Source: Candidatus Uabimicrobium amorphum (GTDB taxonomy: Bacteria > Planctomycetota > Uabimicrobiia > Uabimicrobiales > Uabimicrobiaceae). Taken from it: a stretch of 64,000 bases of DNA. Below are positions 1 through 8,323 of this stretch, piece by piece (the first letter of the stretch is position 1; each line of letters begins with the position of its first letter). Both the position numbers and the translations under genes were made by a program. Where the stretch lies: positions 8,057,547-8,121,546 of the forward strand of contig NZ_AP019860.1 in the NCBI RefSeq assembly GCF_009002475.1, given 5' to 3'. The notes under the pieces were generated by a model. That model ran no database searches, was not told the origin of the DNA, and was given only the letters and a program-made list of their open reading frames with translations.

Positions 1-1
1 T

Positions 2-616
2 TTAGTGAATGATGCCTCCACAGATAACACCGCGCAAATTCTACAAAAGTACGCAGAAAAAAATACGGTTTTGCACAACGAGAAAAACCTCGGGAAAAGC
101 CAAACGGTGAAAAAAGGTATTTTGCACTCTTCTGGTGATTTGGTTGTCGTTCAAGACGCAGATCTAGAATACAATCCTCAAAATTGGCAGGAATTTTTGC
201 CGTATTTTCAAGAGCACCAGTTTGATTTGGTTTACGGAAATCGCTTTGGCAAAAACAATAAAGTTATTTACTGGCAAAACTGGTTTGGCAATCGTTTCTT
301 AAGCATTGTATCGTCGTTTTTTACATACATCCGTTCACGCATGGTGACAACAGATATGGAAGTCTGCTATAAAATGGCACGTGGTGATATTTTCCGTGAA
401 ATTGCCCAAACGATTGAGTCGAAATCTAATTTTGGTTTTGAGCCAGAAGTTACGGCCAAATTTTCGAAGTACCGCATACAAGGAAAAAAATTAAAGTTTA
501 AACAAATCGCAATAGACTACACACCGCGCTCTGTTGCAGAAGGAAAGCACATGAAAGCTTTTTCCGATGGATTCAAGGCGCTATGGGAAATTTTTAAATT
601 CAACTTGTGGCGTTAG
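2..616 (+). CDS. Family 2 glycosyltransferase, C-terminal part (5' end outside window)
   Basis: The reading frame is already open at the window edge, so the start lies upstream. The visible product begins inside the nucleotide-binding strand (VNDASTDNT), continues to a DxD-type metal/nucleotide motif (QDADLEYNP), and ends with the FGFEPEVTAK and YTPRS region seen in dolichol/polyprenol-phosphate sugar synthases. These GT-A enzymes move a sugar from a nucleotide sugar to a lipid carrier or another acceptor at the cytoplasmic face of the membrane. There is no C-terminal membrane pair, so it resembles DPM1-type soluble enzymes more than GtrB/ArnC types. The donor and acceptor cannot be read from the sequence. 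Confidence 0.85.
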   Translation, partial: LVNDASTDNTAQILQKYAEKNTVLHNEKNLGKSQTVKKGILHSSGDLVVVQDADLEYNPQNWQEFLPYFQEHQFDLVYGNRFGKNNKVIYWQNWFGNRFLSIVSSFFTYIRSRMVTTDMEVCYKMARGDIFREIAQTIESKSNFGFEPEVTAKFSKYRIQGKKLKFKQIAIDYTPRSVAEGKHMKAFSDGFKALWEIFKFNLWR

Positions 617-678
617 ATTATAGATGATGATAATTCCCTAACTTTGGAATTTCGTCCGTTCATTCATCTAAAATAAAT

Positions 679-729
679 CCGAGCTAGAAATTCTTATCGT
701 AATTTTCTTTCGAAGAATTCCGGGCTCGG
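679..729. terminator. Imperfect stem-loop between convergent genes
   Basis: The arms CCGAGC..AATTCTT and AAGAATT..GCTCGG form a stem with two or three mismatches. It lies between the glycosyltransferase and the oppositely oriented flavoprotein gene. A weak T-rich stretch follows on the plus strand. A bidirectional terminator is plausible but not certain. Confidence 0.4.
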
Positions 730-741
730 TTATTTTGAAAA

Positions 742-1335
742 TCATAATTTAGTTGTATCAACAATCGGCTCACCACTTTGCAAACTCATGGGAATCACAC
801 CTGCCCATACCGACAGTTCATAATCTTCTTTATCATCAACAGGAGGTCCTGTTCGAATTTTAGCCACCGCTTCGTCAATACAGAAGCCAACAACCGTCGT
901 GGCTTTTAGCTCTTTTTCATTCATCATGCGAATTTGGCCTGCACGCTGTGGTGTTATTTTATCGACAAAAACGCGCAAAACTCGGTCCTTTTCTTCCGCG
1001 GCTACCTCTATTCCTTGTCCATAAATATTCAGTGATCGATAATTCATCGAATGATGAAACGCCGCTCGTGCGAGAACCAAACCATCAATCAGTGTAATAT
1101 TAATACACGCTGACTGCGTAAGTACGCGATGTATCATCCGACTTTTTGAGGCACCATGTATATACAGGTAGTTATCAATACGCCAATGCGCTGTAGGAAT
1201 TACATGAACGCCATGCTCATCATTAAATCCCACCGAACAGACAAGAGCTTCATCTATGATGTCATACATCGTTTGTATATCGTAATTCGCTCTTTTAGGA
1301 ACGCGCTTAATCGTGGTTCTTTGTGTTTTTTTCAT
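742..1335 (-). CDS. Pyridoxamine 5'-phosphate oxidase-family FMN-binding protein (NimA-like)
   Basis: The protein of about 197 residues has the split-barrel flavin-binding pattern of the PPOX superfamily. The N-terminal segment reads RVPKRANYD..MYDIIDEALVCSVGF, followed by HVIPTAHWRIDNYLYIHGASKSRM, which is the flavin/phosphate contact region in NimA/PPOX-like proteins. A later stretch carries AAFHHSMNYRSLNIYGQG. Such proteins bind FMN or F420 and often reduce small nitro or quinone compounds; the substrate here is unknown. I chose the internal ATG at 1335 because GGAG sits eight bases upstream, whereas the ATG four codons earlier has no ribosome-binding site. It is monocistronic and faces away from the secreted-protein gene's terminator. 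Confidence 0.8.
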   Translation of the reverse strand: MKKTQRTTIKRVPKRANYDIQTMYDIIDEALVCSVGFNDEHGVHVIPTAHWRIDNYLYIHGASKSRMIHRVLTQSACINITLIDGLVLARAAFHHSMNYRSLNIYGQGIEVAAEEKDRVLRVFVDKITPQRAGQIRMMNEKELKATTVVGFCIDEAVAKIRTGPPVDDKEDYELSVWAGVIPMSLQSGEPIVDTTKL

Positions 1336-1443
1336 AATAAACTCCATAAAAAATATTTATGCCAATACTGTAGGCTATTATTGGTGCTTTTAACAGATCC
1401 ATTTTACATTTTTGAATAGAGCCATTTTATGTGTACACAAAAA

Positions 1444-1474
1444 AAGACTCATAGAGATTATATCTATGAGTCTT
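1444..1474 (-). terminator. Rho-independent terminator
   Basis: A perfect 12-bp stem (AAGACTCATAGA / TCTATGAGTCTT) with a 7-nt loop is followed on the minus strand by a run of at least seven T. It closes the transcript of the secreted coiled-coil gene that ends at 1518. Confidence 0.85.
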
Positions 1475-1517
1475 ATCAAAACTTATTTTGTGAAAAGATA
1501 ACGAGTCTTGTAACTTA

Positions 1518-2528
1518 TTAGCCCACTTTGCCATCAAATTCGACATCATCTTTTTCTAGCTTCTTTTCTAACTTTTTTAATTTCTTGTCGATCGCTTCAA
1601 TGGCATCGGAAACTTCATCCCACACATCTAACTTTGCTAATTTTTTAAAATCGGACTGATCGTCTTTTTTCAGTGACTTTTTCGCAAGCTTTTGAGCTTG
1701 TTTATCTGCTTTTTGTTTCACTTTCAACTTTTTGGAATATACTTTTAAAAGTTTCTCTGTATCTTTGCGTATTTCTTTCGTGTCTGCCTGTAGTTGCTTT
1801 TTAAATCCGGTGGCATAGGACCGGTTTTCTTTCATATAGGTTTGAATATTACTCTTCATTGGAGTGGCTTTTAAAATAGAGTATATGCTTGTATAACAAC
1901 TATCTAACAATTTGTCTTTTGTGTTGAGCTTGACTTGGTCTAACAGTGAGTTGTCCCCTTCGGGAAATTCAAAATTATTTTGGTTCAGTGAATTCCAAAC
2001 CTGCGATTGCTCAGAACTAAAGTTTAGGTCACCAGGAGTAACATATTTTGTGTAAATATCGCGAAGACTCATCCCTTGGCTGTCAACGATAAAGCGCATA
2101 TTCTCCGAACGAAAAATTTTATCCGCACATTTTTCCATTGCCATTTTCATTACATCGGACGATTTTAGATAATCTTTGTATGTAGAAGGTATTGTAAATC
2201 TACCGTCCTCTAGTAGGTTTTCGATATTTTTTAGCAGCAAATCGATATTCTTGAGTTTTTTCTTATATTTTCGGAGAACTTTATACGCGATAACATCTTT
2301 TTTCTTAAAAGTAGAGACACCCATAGTTAAAAGTAGTTCGGATACTTTGTTGTCTATTTTTTCTTCACTTTTAACGTCTTCATCATTGAGGAGAGCTTTC
2401 GCAAGTTTACATGCTTTGTCATATTCTTTTTCTGCTTCCTCCATGTGTTTATTAAATATTTCGACAAACGTATCCGCGGATGCAAATGAAAAAACAACCA
2501 GTGTCAGTATGATAATAAATTTATTCAT
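1518..2528 (-). CDS. Secreted lysine-rich coiled-coil protein, family not recognised
   Basis: The product is about 336 residues. It starts with a typical Sec signal peptide (MNKFIIILTLVVFSFASA) whose likely cleavage is after ASA. The start at 2528 is supported by AAGGA upstream; an in-frame extension further upstream would bury the signal. The mature part is predicted to be largely helical and strongly charged. The last 80 residues are a Lys/Asp-rich coiled coil with repeated KKLKKLEKKLEKDD-type heptads. There are no catalytic motifs and few cysteines. An exported structural or periplasmic spacer protein is plausible, but no function is assigned. It has its own terminator and no operon partner. 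Confidence 0.7.
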   Translation of the reverse strand: MNKFIIILTLVVFSFASADTFVEIFNKHMEEAEKEYDKACKLAKALLNDEDVKSEEKIDNKVSELLLTMGVSTFKKKDVIAYKVLRKYKKKLKNIDLLLKNIENLLEDGRFTIPSTYKDYLKSSDVMKMAMEKCADKIFRSENMRFIVDSQGMSLRDIYTKYVTPGDLNFSSEQSQVWNSLNQNNFEFPEGDNSLLDQVKLNTKDKLLDSCYTSIYSILKATPMKSNIQTYMKENRSYATGFKKQLQADTKEIRKDTEKLLKVYSKKLKVKQKADKQAQKLAKKSLKKDDQSDFKKLAKLDVWDEVSDAIEAIDKKLKKLEKKLEKDDVEFDGKVG

Positions 2529-2744
2529 GTTATTTTCCTTAAATAAGCTATGTGACCTTTTTGTAATGATATGATCGTAAAACAAAATGCATGCCAAAAT
2601 TAAAAAGGAAGTAACAAAAACTATCTAAGTCGTTCTATTTTAAACGATTAAATTTTTTTTTTGAAAATACAGAAATAAACAGCGTACACTAATACAGTAT
2701 AGCTATTATCAACAATGATATTTTTTCGCAATTCATTTTATAAA

Positions 2745-2760
2745 AAGTATCAACCGCATC
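2745..2760 (+). other. Predicted guide segment of the IscB omegaRNA
   Basis: In IscB systems the roughly 16-nt guide lies directly 5' of the omegaRNA scaffold and comes from the DNA flanking the element. Here the scaffold's first stem begins at 2761, so AAGTATCAACCGCATC is the predicted guide. The exact length is inferred from described IscBs, not measured. Confidence 0.5.
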
Positions 2761-3055
2761 GTCAACTACCCCCACTTAGTACCGAACGGTACTTGAAGTG
2801 GGAGCTTGTAAGCTCAGTTGTTGACCAGCTTATATCAAGTGTAACAAACTTGATAAGCGTTAGAAACGAAAATATAGGTACTCTGGGGTGCTTCTCCAGC
2901 TCCAGACTCTACGGTTAGTAGTTAAACAGGTGTAGTGGGTTAAGCCAGTGCTACTAACATACAAAACCGTTTCATAACATTAGCGAGGAGACCTTTACCG
3001 GTTCTAAACCGAGAAACCAAAGTAATTTGGTACTTTACAAAGAAAGATAGCTTTG
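2761..3055 (+). ncRNA. omegaRNA (HEARO RNA) of the IscB element
   Basis: This non-coding stretch immediately precedes iscB and has the recognisable HEARO/omegaRNA layout. An outer stem GTCAAC (2761-2766) pairs with GTTGAC (2820-2825). Inside it a long hairpin is formed by CCCACTT-AGTACC (2771-2783) and GGTACT..AAGTGGG (2789-2802), followed by the AGCTTGTAAGCTCAG segment. Further 3' come TCTGGGGTGC..CTCCAGAC, a GTTAGTAG/CTACTAAC pairing, and the AGCGAGGAGACC..ACCGGTTCTAAACCG segment close to the start codon. The RNA binds IscB and carries the guide at its 5' end. The 3' limit is not defined by sequence alone and may overlap the first codons. A covariance-model search with the HEARO family would settle it. 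Confidence 0.85.
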
Positions 3056-4456
3056 ATGCAAAGAAGAGTGTTTGTACTCAGTAAAAATAGAAAACCTCTA
3101 ATGCCATGCTCTCCAGCAAGGGCACGACAATTGTTAAAAGAAAGAAAAGCAAGTGTCTACAGACAAGAACCCTTTACCATCATTCTCAAAAAAAGAACAC
3201 AGGGAGACTTACAAAAGGTGCAACTCAAGTTTGATCCAGGAAGCAAAATTACGGGAATGGCTCTTGTCGTATTTTTTCAAAAAGGTACAGTCGTTACTTG
3301 GGCAGCAGAACTAGAGCATCGCGGCGAAAAAATAGTCGATTTGCTAAGCAAAAGACGTGCAATTCGCCGTAGTCGTCGTAATCGTAAAACACGATATCGC
3401 CCACCAAGATTTTGTAATCGTACAAGAAAAAAAGAATGGATTGCACCTTCTTTAAAATCAAAAGTAGATAACATCTTTAATTGGACGAAAAAACTACTCA
3501 CTTATACACCAATTGACAACTTGTGTGTAGAAACAAATCGTTTTGATACCCAGAAGCTACAAAATCCTGAGATTTCAGGCGTAATGTATCAACAAGGAAC
3601 ACTGTTTGGCTACGAAATTCGCGAATACCTACTTTACAAATGGAATCATCAATGCGCCTATTGCGATGCAAAAAATGTTGCTTTGGAGATAGATCACATT
3701 CATCCACGAAGTAAAGGCGGAAGTAATCGTGTATCTAATCTGACCATTAGTTGTCGTAAGTGCAACGAAAACAAAGGTAATGATGATATCCACGACTTTC
3801 TAAGCAAAGACAACAAAAGATTACAGAAAATTGTGTCTTATAGTAAAAAAACACTGCGCGATGCTGCAAGTATCAACACAACACGCTACGTCATCGGCAA
3901 CCAGTTAAAGAAACTTGGTATGGATGTAGAATTTGCAAGTGGAGGAAAGACAAAAGCAAATCGTCGACACAACGGATTCAACAAACAACACTGGATTGAT
4001 GCTGCCTGTGCAGGAGAGAGTGGAGAGAATGTAACTATTTCTCAAGACCTAGTACCTTTGGGTATTCAGTCTTTAGGTAGGGGCAGTAGGCAAATGTGTC
4101 GCGTGGATCAATTTGGATTTCCTCGTACAACAGCGAAAAGTCAAAAAAGGGTAAAAGACTTTCAGACGGGTGACATCGTAAAAGCCGTTGTGACAAAGGG
4201 TAAGAAAAAGGGGGTTTATATTGGTCGTGTTGCCGTAAGATCTAACGGATATTTCAATATCAAAACGAATAATTCTACAGTACAAGGTATTTCTTATCGT
4301 TATTGTCAGTTGATACAACAAGTTGATGGATATTTTTATTTCCAGAAAGGAGATGCGAGATTGAAAAAGCCATCGTGCTCATGCTTCGCGCATTCGCGTC
4401 CGAGTGGCGAGGATACCCCAACTTATAGAAGTCGGGGTATCCTCGCCATAAATTGA
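3056..4456 (+). CDS. iscB: IscB RNA-guided HNH/RuvC nuclease
   Basis: The protein is about 466 residues with the complete IscB plan. An N-terminal PLMP domain is marked by RKPLMPCSPARARQLL (residues 12-27). RuvC-I follows with KFDPGSKITG (Asp60), then an arginine-rich bridge helix RRAIRRSRRNRKTR. RuvC-II is CVETNRF (about 157-163). The HNH domain has CAYC..LEIDHIHPRSKGGSN..CRKCNENKGN (about 199-245), and RuvC-III is HNGFNKQHWIDA (about 305-316). All catalytic residues look intact. A C-terminal PAM/TAM-interacting region follows. IscB uses the omegaRNA guide to cut DNA and is the ancestor-like relative of Cas9. The start is the ATG at 3056; a TTG directly before it is in frame. No IS200/IS605 TnpA is present nearby. 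The last about 18 codons run through the element's terminal hairpin. Confidence 0.95.
   Translation: MQRRVFVLSKNRKPLMPCSPARARQLLKERKASVYRQEPFTIILKKRTQGDLQKVQLKFDPGSKITGMALVVFFQKGTVVTWAAELEHRGEKIVDLLSKRRAIRRSRRNRKTRYRPPRFCNRTRKKEWIAPSLKSKVDNIFNWTKKLLTYTPIDNLCVETNRFDTQKLQNPEISGVMYQQGTLFGYEIREYLLYKWNHQCAYCDAKNVALEIDHIHPRSKGGSNRVSNLTISCRKCNENKGNDDIHDFLSKDNKRLQKIVSYSKKTLRDAASINTTRYVIGNQLKKLGMDVEFASGGKTKANRRHNGFNKQHWIDAACAGESGENVTISQDLVPLGIQSLGRGSRQMCRVDQFGFPRTTAKSQKRVKDFQTGDIVKAVVTKGKKKGVYIGRVAVRSNGYFNIKTNNSTVQGISYRYCQLIQQVDGYFYFQKGDARLKKPSCSCFAHSRPSGEDTPTYRSRGILAIN
4405..4448 (+). mobile_element. Right-end hairpin of the IscB (IS200/IS605-like) element
   Basis: A 20-bp stem with a single mismatch (TGGCGAGGATACCCC.. 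/ ..GGGGTATCCTCGCCA) and the loop ATAG lies at the 3' end of iscB and inside its coding sequence. Subterminal hairpins of this sort are what the Y1 transposase of IS200/IS605 elements recognises. It therefore marks the probable right end of a non-autonomous element running from about 2761 to about 4450. It might also end iscB transcription. Confidence 0.7.
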
Positions 4457-4474
4457 TGAATATTATTATTTTTG

Positions 4475-4504
4475 TTGCTTTTTTCGTACATCTTGTACTA
4501 TAAT
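4475..4504 (+). promoter_or_regulatory. Putative sigma70 promoter of the kinase gene
   Basis: TTGCTT and a perfect TATAAT are separated by 18 bp and lie about 88 bp before the kinase start, just outside the IscB element's right end. Confidence 0.55.
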
Positions 4505-4591
4505 TTAAAAAAGATTAACTTTAACAGTTTATAATTTAATAATTTGTTTTCACTTCAATAATCGAAAAGTGTTGTTGGAGAGGGTAAATTC

Positions 4592-6418
4592 ATGGAAGAT
4601 ATCTATGTAGAAGATTTTCGTATATTGAGAAAATTGGGTGAAGGTGGTATGGGAGAAGTCTTTCTTGCCTCGCATCCTGCGTTGGGAGAAATAGCTCTAA
4701 AAACAATCCAGGAAACACCAAACAATAACATTCGTAGATTTTTGCGTGAAGCCAAAATAACGGCTTCTCTAAATCATCAGAACATTGTACGCGTATATCA
4801 AATAGGTCAAGCAGAAGAGTACTTTTATATGGCGATGGAATATCTAGATGGCTTGACACTTGACAAAAGAATTCGCTACAGTGTTCTACCAGAAAATTTG
4901 GCGTGGGAGATTTGCCAACAAATATGTTGTGGATTACAGTTTGCTTGGGAAAAAAAAATTATTCACCGTGATATAAAGCCGGACAATATTTTTTTAACTG
5001 ACACCGCAAAATTGATGGATTTTGGTATATCCAAATACTACGACGACCGAATACAACTAACACAGACCGGAGCCATTATGGGAACACCTCTCTATATTAG
5101 CCCCGAACAATCTGATGGTCAGTTGATAGACTGTCGCTCTGATATTTATTCCCTAGGCGTTACTATATACGAAGCCATTACCGGTGTTGTACCTTTTCAT
5201 GGCAACGGTGTCATAGATATTATTTACAAACATCGCTTTGCCACACCAGAAAACCCTCAGGTTTACGTCCCTAGTTTATGTGAGGCTAGCAGTCAAATCA
5301 TCGCAAAGATGTTACAAAAAGACCCTAATGACCGCTACCAAAAATACGAACATATCGTCGAAGATATCGAGTTGCTAAAGCAAAAAAAAGATTTAAAACA
5401 CGCACCGCGACAAATACTAAAATTTTACAAGTCGCATTATGAGGCCAACACTCAAAATTTTACTTTGGAGTCCAGTGAAGAATCGCAAGCAACGGCACAA
5501 ATATTTTTGGTCTCCGACAAGCGTTTAAAGAATGTTGATGTTGACTACACTTTAATAAAAAGTAAAGAGGCCATATCGCAAAAAGCACGTAATGAGGACA
5601 TAATATTTATCGATGCGGAATTTTTGGGTTTAGAAGTGGTCAACTGGATTGACTATTTAAAACAACATCGCAGCGATTTGCATATCGTATTCCTAGTGAA
5701 TAAAAACGAACACCTTGAAGAGCCCTTTGTCAGTAAAAATCAAATTGCAACTTTTATGAATCAAAAAAGAGCGTGGGATGTTTTTCAAGTGAAAGACTTA
5801 TACATCGTAGATATACTACAGATGATACCTGATACACAACAAAGAGTTCTCCTAGAATTTTCTATTCTACAGAGAGATATCAAAATATCCATGCAAAAGG
5901 GTGTTATAAAATACGACAATTTAAAAATTAGCCTAAAAGATCGTCGTTTGCAAAGAACATTTCAGTCTTGTAGAGTTTATCGAACATGCGAAACGCAAAA
6001 AATGACACCGCAAAGTTCGCAACGCATTATTAAATTTCAAAACTCGTTGCAAGAAGCCATGAGCATAGAAGGTGCGCTTGCCGCGGCACTGGTGGATATG
6101 TCATCCACAAAAGTTATTGGCGATCTAGGAAATGCAAATTTTGATGTTCGTGCCGCAGCACTAGGCAACATAAAGGTCGTCCAAGCAAAGTATGAAGTGG
6201 TACAGCATTTAGAACTACAGGAGCAGATAGAGGATATCTTGATTACCTTGGACACGCAATACCATCTGATACGGACGTTTCGCAAAAACCCTAATATACT
6301 GTTGTATTTAGTTTTGGATAAATCTAAAATAAATCTTACCTTGGCGAGAAGACAATTGAAGATGATTGAAGGCGAATTGCAATTTCCAACGGCGAGCATT
6401 GAAGAGGCATTATATTGA
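4592..6418 (+). CDS. Ser/Thr protein kinase with degenerate receiver and Roadblock/LC7 domains
   Basis: The protein is 608 residues and is preceded by a strong GGAGAGGG ribosome-binding site. Residues about 10-270 are a Hanks-type kinase: glycine loop GEGGMGEV, catalytic loop HRDIKPDN (about 124-131), DFG, and GTPLYISPEQ in the activation segment. Residues about 304-420 (IFLVSDKRL..DIIFIDAEFLG..LHIVFLVNK) fold-match a response-regulator receiver by hydrophobic pattern but lack a clear acidic triad. Residues about 490-600 (EGALAAALVDM..VRAAALGNIKVVQAK..IEDILITLDTQYHLIR..LYLVLDKSKINLTLARRQL) are a Roadblock/LC7 module of the type found in bacterial MglB-like and regulatory proteins. There is no membrane segment, so it should be cytoplasmic. 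The domain mix suggests signalling tied to small-GTPase or polarity-type regulation, which is an inference. No GTPase gene is adjacent. Confidence 0.9.
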   Translation: MEDIYVEDFRILRKLGEGGMGEVFLASHPALGEIALKTIQETPNNNIRRFLREAKITASLNHQNIVRVYQIGQAEEYFYMAMEYLDGLTLDKRIRYSVLPENLAWEICQQICCGLQFAWEKKIIHRDIKPDNIFLTDTAKLMDFGISKYYDDRIQLTQTGAIMGTPLYISPEQSDGQLIDCRSDIYSLGVTIYEAITGVVPFHGNGVIDIIYKHRFATPENPQVYVPSLCEASSQIIAKMLQKDPNDRYQKYEHIVEDIELLKQKKDLKHAPRQILKFYKSHYEANTQNFTLESSEESQATAQIFLVSDKRLKNVDVDYTLIKSKEAISQKARNEDIIFIDAEFLGLEVVNWIDYLKQHRSDLHIVFLVNKNEHLEEPFVSKNQIATFMNQKRAWDVFQVKDLYIVDILQMIPDTQQRVLLEFSILQRDIKISMQKGVIKYDNLKISLKDRRLQRTFQSCRVYRTCETQKMTPQSSQRIIKFQNSLQEAMSIEGALAAALVDMSSTKVIGDLGNANFDVRAAALGNIKVVQAKYEVVQHLELQEQIEDILITLDTQYHLIRTFRKNPNILLYLVLDKSKINLTLARRQLKMIEGELQFPTASIEEALY

Positions 6419-6427
6419 CGGGATAGA

Positions 6428-6461
6428 ACAGTTAAGACCGGTGTGACTAGGTCTTAACTGT
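6428..6461. terminator. Bidirectional stem-loop between convergent genes
   Basis: A perfect 12-bp stem (ACAGTTAAGACC / GGTCTTAACTGT) with a 10-nt loop lies between the kinase gene and the Bax-inhibitor gene, which end towards each other. There is no strong T-run on either side. Confidence 0.6.
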
Positions 6462-6469
6462 AAGAAAAT

Positions 6470-7201
6470 TTAGCGACGTAGTTTGGATAAAAGGTGTAAA
6501 ATCTCAATGTAAAGCCATACCAAAGTTACCAATAATCCAAAGGCAGCATACCACTCCATGTACTTAGGCGCCTGTTTTTCGACACCCTTCTCAATGAAAT
6601 CGAAATCAAGAACCAAATTCAAAGCGGCGATAATCACAACAAAAACGCTAAAACCGATTCCAATTGGTCCTGTACTATGAATAAAGGGTATGTGCGTTCC
6701 TCCCACAAGTCTCATGAAAAAACTCGCCAAATATAAGAAACAAATCCCCCCCGTAGCCGAAACAACGCCCAGTTTGAAATTTTCCGTGGCGTTGATGAGA
6801 TCTAATCGATATGCCAGTAGCAGTGTAAACAAAGTTCCAAATGTCAAAAACACCGCCTGAATCACAATTCCAGGAAACACAGACTCCATAATTGCCGAAA
6901 GAGCCCCAAGAGATAACCCCTCAGCAATAGCGTACAGAGGTGCGGTAACAGCGGATGATTCTTTTTTAATGATAGTAACAATTGCCAAAATCAAACTGGC
7001 GATTAAACCACCATAGAAATACGGCAAAACCGCTTGCTGGCCACTTTCCACAAACATCCGCCAAGTAATACTTGCCGATGCCACAACGAAAACAAGCAAA
7101 AAGAAAGTCTTGTTCGCTGTACCCGACAACGTCATTGCATCACTTGCGGTGTGATAGTTATCAAATGTTTTACTAGTTAAAGCTGGATTAGATGATCTCA
7201 T
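6470..7201 (-). CDS. Bax inhibitor-1/YccA-like integral membrane protein
   Basis: This 243-residue protein starts with RSSNPALTSKTFDNY, the soluble N-terminus typical of the larger bacterial Bax-inhibitor-1 (BI-1/YccA) group. It then has about seven hydrophobic helices (e.g. TFFLLVFVVASASITW, GVVSATGGICFLYLASFF, IGFSVFVVIIAALNLVLDFDFIEKG). The LDFDFIEKG segment and the closing helix YAAFGLLVTLVWLYIEILHLL match the family's conserved end. BI-1 proteins act as pH-gated cation/calcium leaks or bind membrane proteases; the role here is not known. AAGGAGAATAAA gives a strong ribosome-binding site. Confidence 0.9.
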   Translation of the reverse strand: MRSSNPALTSKTFDNYHTASDAMTLSGTANKTFFLLVFVVASASITWRMFVESGQQAVLPYFYGGLIASLILAIVTIIKKESSAVTAPLYAIAEGLSLGALSAIMESVFPGIVIQAVFLTFGTLFTLLLAYRLDLINATENFKLGVVSATGGICFLYLASFFMRLVGGTHIPFIHSTGPIGIGFSVFVVIIAALNLVLDFDFIEKGVEKQAPKYMEWYAAFGLLVTLVWLYIEILHLLSKLRR

Positions 7202-7397
7202 TTTATTCTCCTTATGAGTTTATGTAACGGTAATAATAAGTACGGAGAAATACTATTTATGTTTGATTTTCATTTCAAGTAATTTTTCTTGTAAATTCGT
7301 TTACGGCGAGTATTATTTTAAATTCCCCTCAACATTTATCTTAAAAAAATCATCATTTTGATTGTCAGTTTCGACTCGAAACCGAACATATTTTTCG

Positions 7398-7426
7398 TTG
7401 AGTTTCGGTAAAAAAAGTGTTATGTA
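7398..7426 (+). promoter_or_regulatory. Putative promoter of the TauE/SafE gene
   Basis: TTGAGT and TATGTA are separated by 17 bp, about 75 bp before the start codon. The match is moderate. The rest of the 298-bp gap (7202-7499) is AT-rich and I see no other feature in it. Confidence 0.35.
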
Positions 7427-7499
7427 ATAACCATTACCTAATTGCAAACACTACAACCCACAAAGACTTTTCTGATACTTATAAAAAAAGTGAGGCCTT

Positions 7500-8225
7500 A
7501 TGATATCGACATTACTTGTGATTATTGCATTTTTAACTTCTTTCATTTCTGGAGTTATTGGAATGGGAGGGGGAACTATTTTACTTGCCGCGATGATACT
7601 TTCAGGTTTGGTTGTGGAGCATATTGTTCCGCTACATGGTATTGTTCAGTTATGTAGTAACGGTTCGCGTATTGTTTTTTTGTATCGTGAAGTAAATACT
7701 AAAATCTCTCTGTATTTTCTGTGCGGAATTCCGTTAGGTGGGTACGTTGGTTATTTACTTTTGCAAAAAATAGACAATCCTTCGTATTTGTTGTTGGGAA
7801 TGGGTGCGTTATTACTTTATGTAGCATTAAAGCCCAAAAAACTTCCTGATTTACAACTTCCTGACATAGGCTTCTTTTTTCTGGGAGTGGTTGCGGCGGC
7901 GGTTGGCTGCTTGGTGGGAATTACCGGTCCCCTCGTTGCGCCGTTTTTTGTACGTAGTGATTGGGACAAAAAAACAATCATTGCCACAATGGGAGCCTGT
8001 CAAACAGGAGTGCATTTCATTAAGATTCCAGTTTTTATTTCCATTGCATTTCCGTACAGTGAGTACTTGTGGGTTTCCATATTCATGATCATAGCCGCTG
8101 TTTTAGGAAGCCGTGTGGGCGTTTATGTTTTGACAACCATGTACAAGGAGCGCTTTTTTATTATTGTACGAATCGCAATGTTATTGATCGCCATACGCGT
8201 TTTGTATAAGTTTTTTGTATTGTAA
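7500..8225 (+). CDS. TauE/SafE-family sulfite/organic anion exporter
   Basis: This 241-residue protein has about eight hydrophobic helices arranged as two related halves. Each half begins with the glycine-rich signature (FISGVIGMGGGTILLA near residue 16 and VVAAAVGCLVGITGPLVAPFF near residue 128), the hallmark of the TauE/SafE (formerly DUF81) family. Members move sulfite, sulfoacetate, sulfolactate or similar anions across the inner membrane. Which one is transported here is unknown, because no sulfur-metabolism gene is adjacent. The length is normal for the family. A GTGAGG ribosome-binding site precedes the ATG. Confidence 0.9.
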   Translation: MISTLLVIIAFLTSFISGVIGMGGGTILLAAMILSGLVVEHIVPLHGIVQLCSNGSRIVFLYREVNTKISLYFLCGIPLGGYVGYLLLQKIDNPSYLLLGMGALLLYVALKPKKLPDLQLPDIGFFFLGVVAAAVGCLVGITGPLVAPFFVRSDWDKKTIIATMGACQTGVHFIKIPVFISIAFPYSEYLWVSIFMIIAAVLGSRVGVYVLTTMYKERFFIIVRIAMLLIAIRVLYKFFVL

Positions 8226-8308
8226 ATCTTTTTTAGTAAAAAAGATTTACCCCGACCCGATCCCGATCCTATATATATTGATACCTATGCTGTTTAGGTA
8301 TCAATATA
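8222..8308. terminator. Tandem stem-loops between convergent genes
   Basis: There are two perfect hairpins in a row. The first is a 13-bp stem GTAAATCTTTTTT/AAAAAAGATTTAC with a 3-nt loop at 8222-8250. The second is a 14-bp stem TATATTGATACCTA/TAGGTATCAATATA with a 7-nt loop at 8274-8308. The first overlaps the stop of the exporter gene and the second lies near the stop of the opposing gene, so each probably serves one transcript. Confidence 0.7.
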
Positions 8309-8323
8309 ATAAATCTAATTCAT

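Noticed and set aside
2715..2918. Short plus-strand open frame of 67 codons
   Set aside because: It lies across the omegaRNA scaffold; the paired stems explain the sequence and no ribosome-binding site or protein-like composition is seen.
3056..4456. Cas9 or TnpB rather than IscB
   Set aside because: The protein has an HNH domain (so not TnpB), the PLMP domain, and is far too short for Cas9 with no recognition lobe or CRISPR array.
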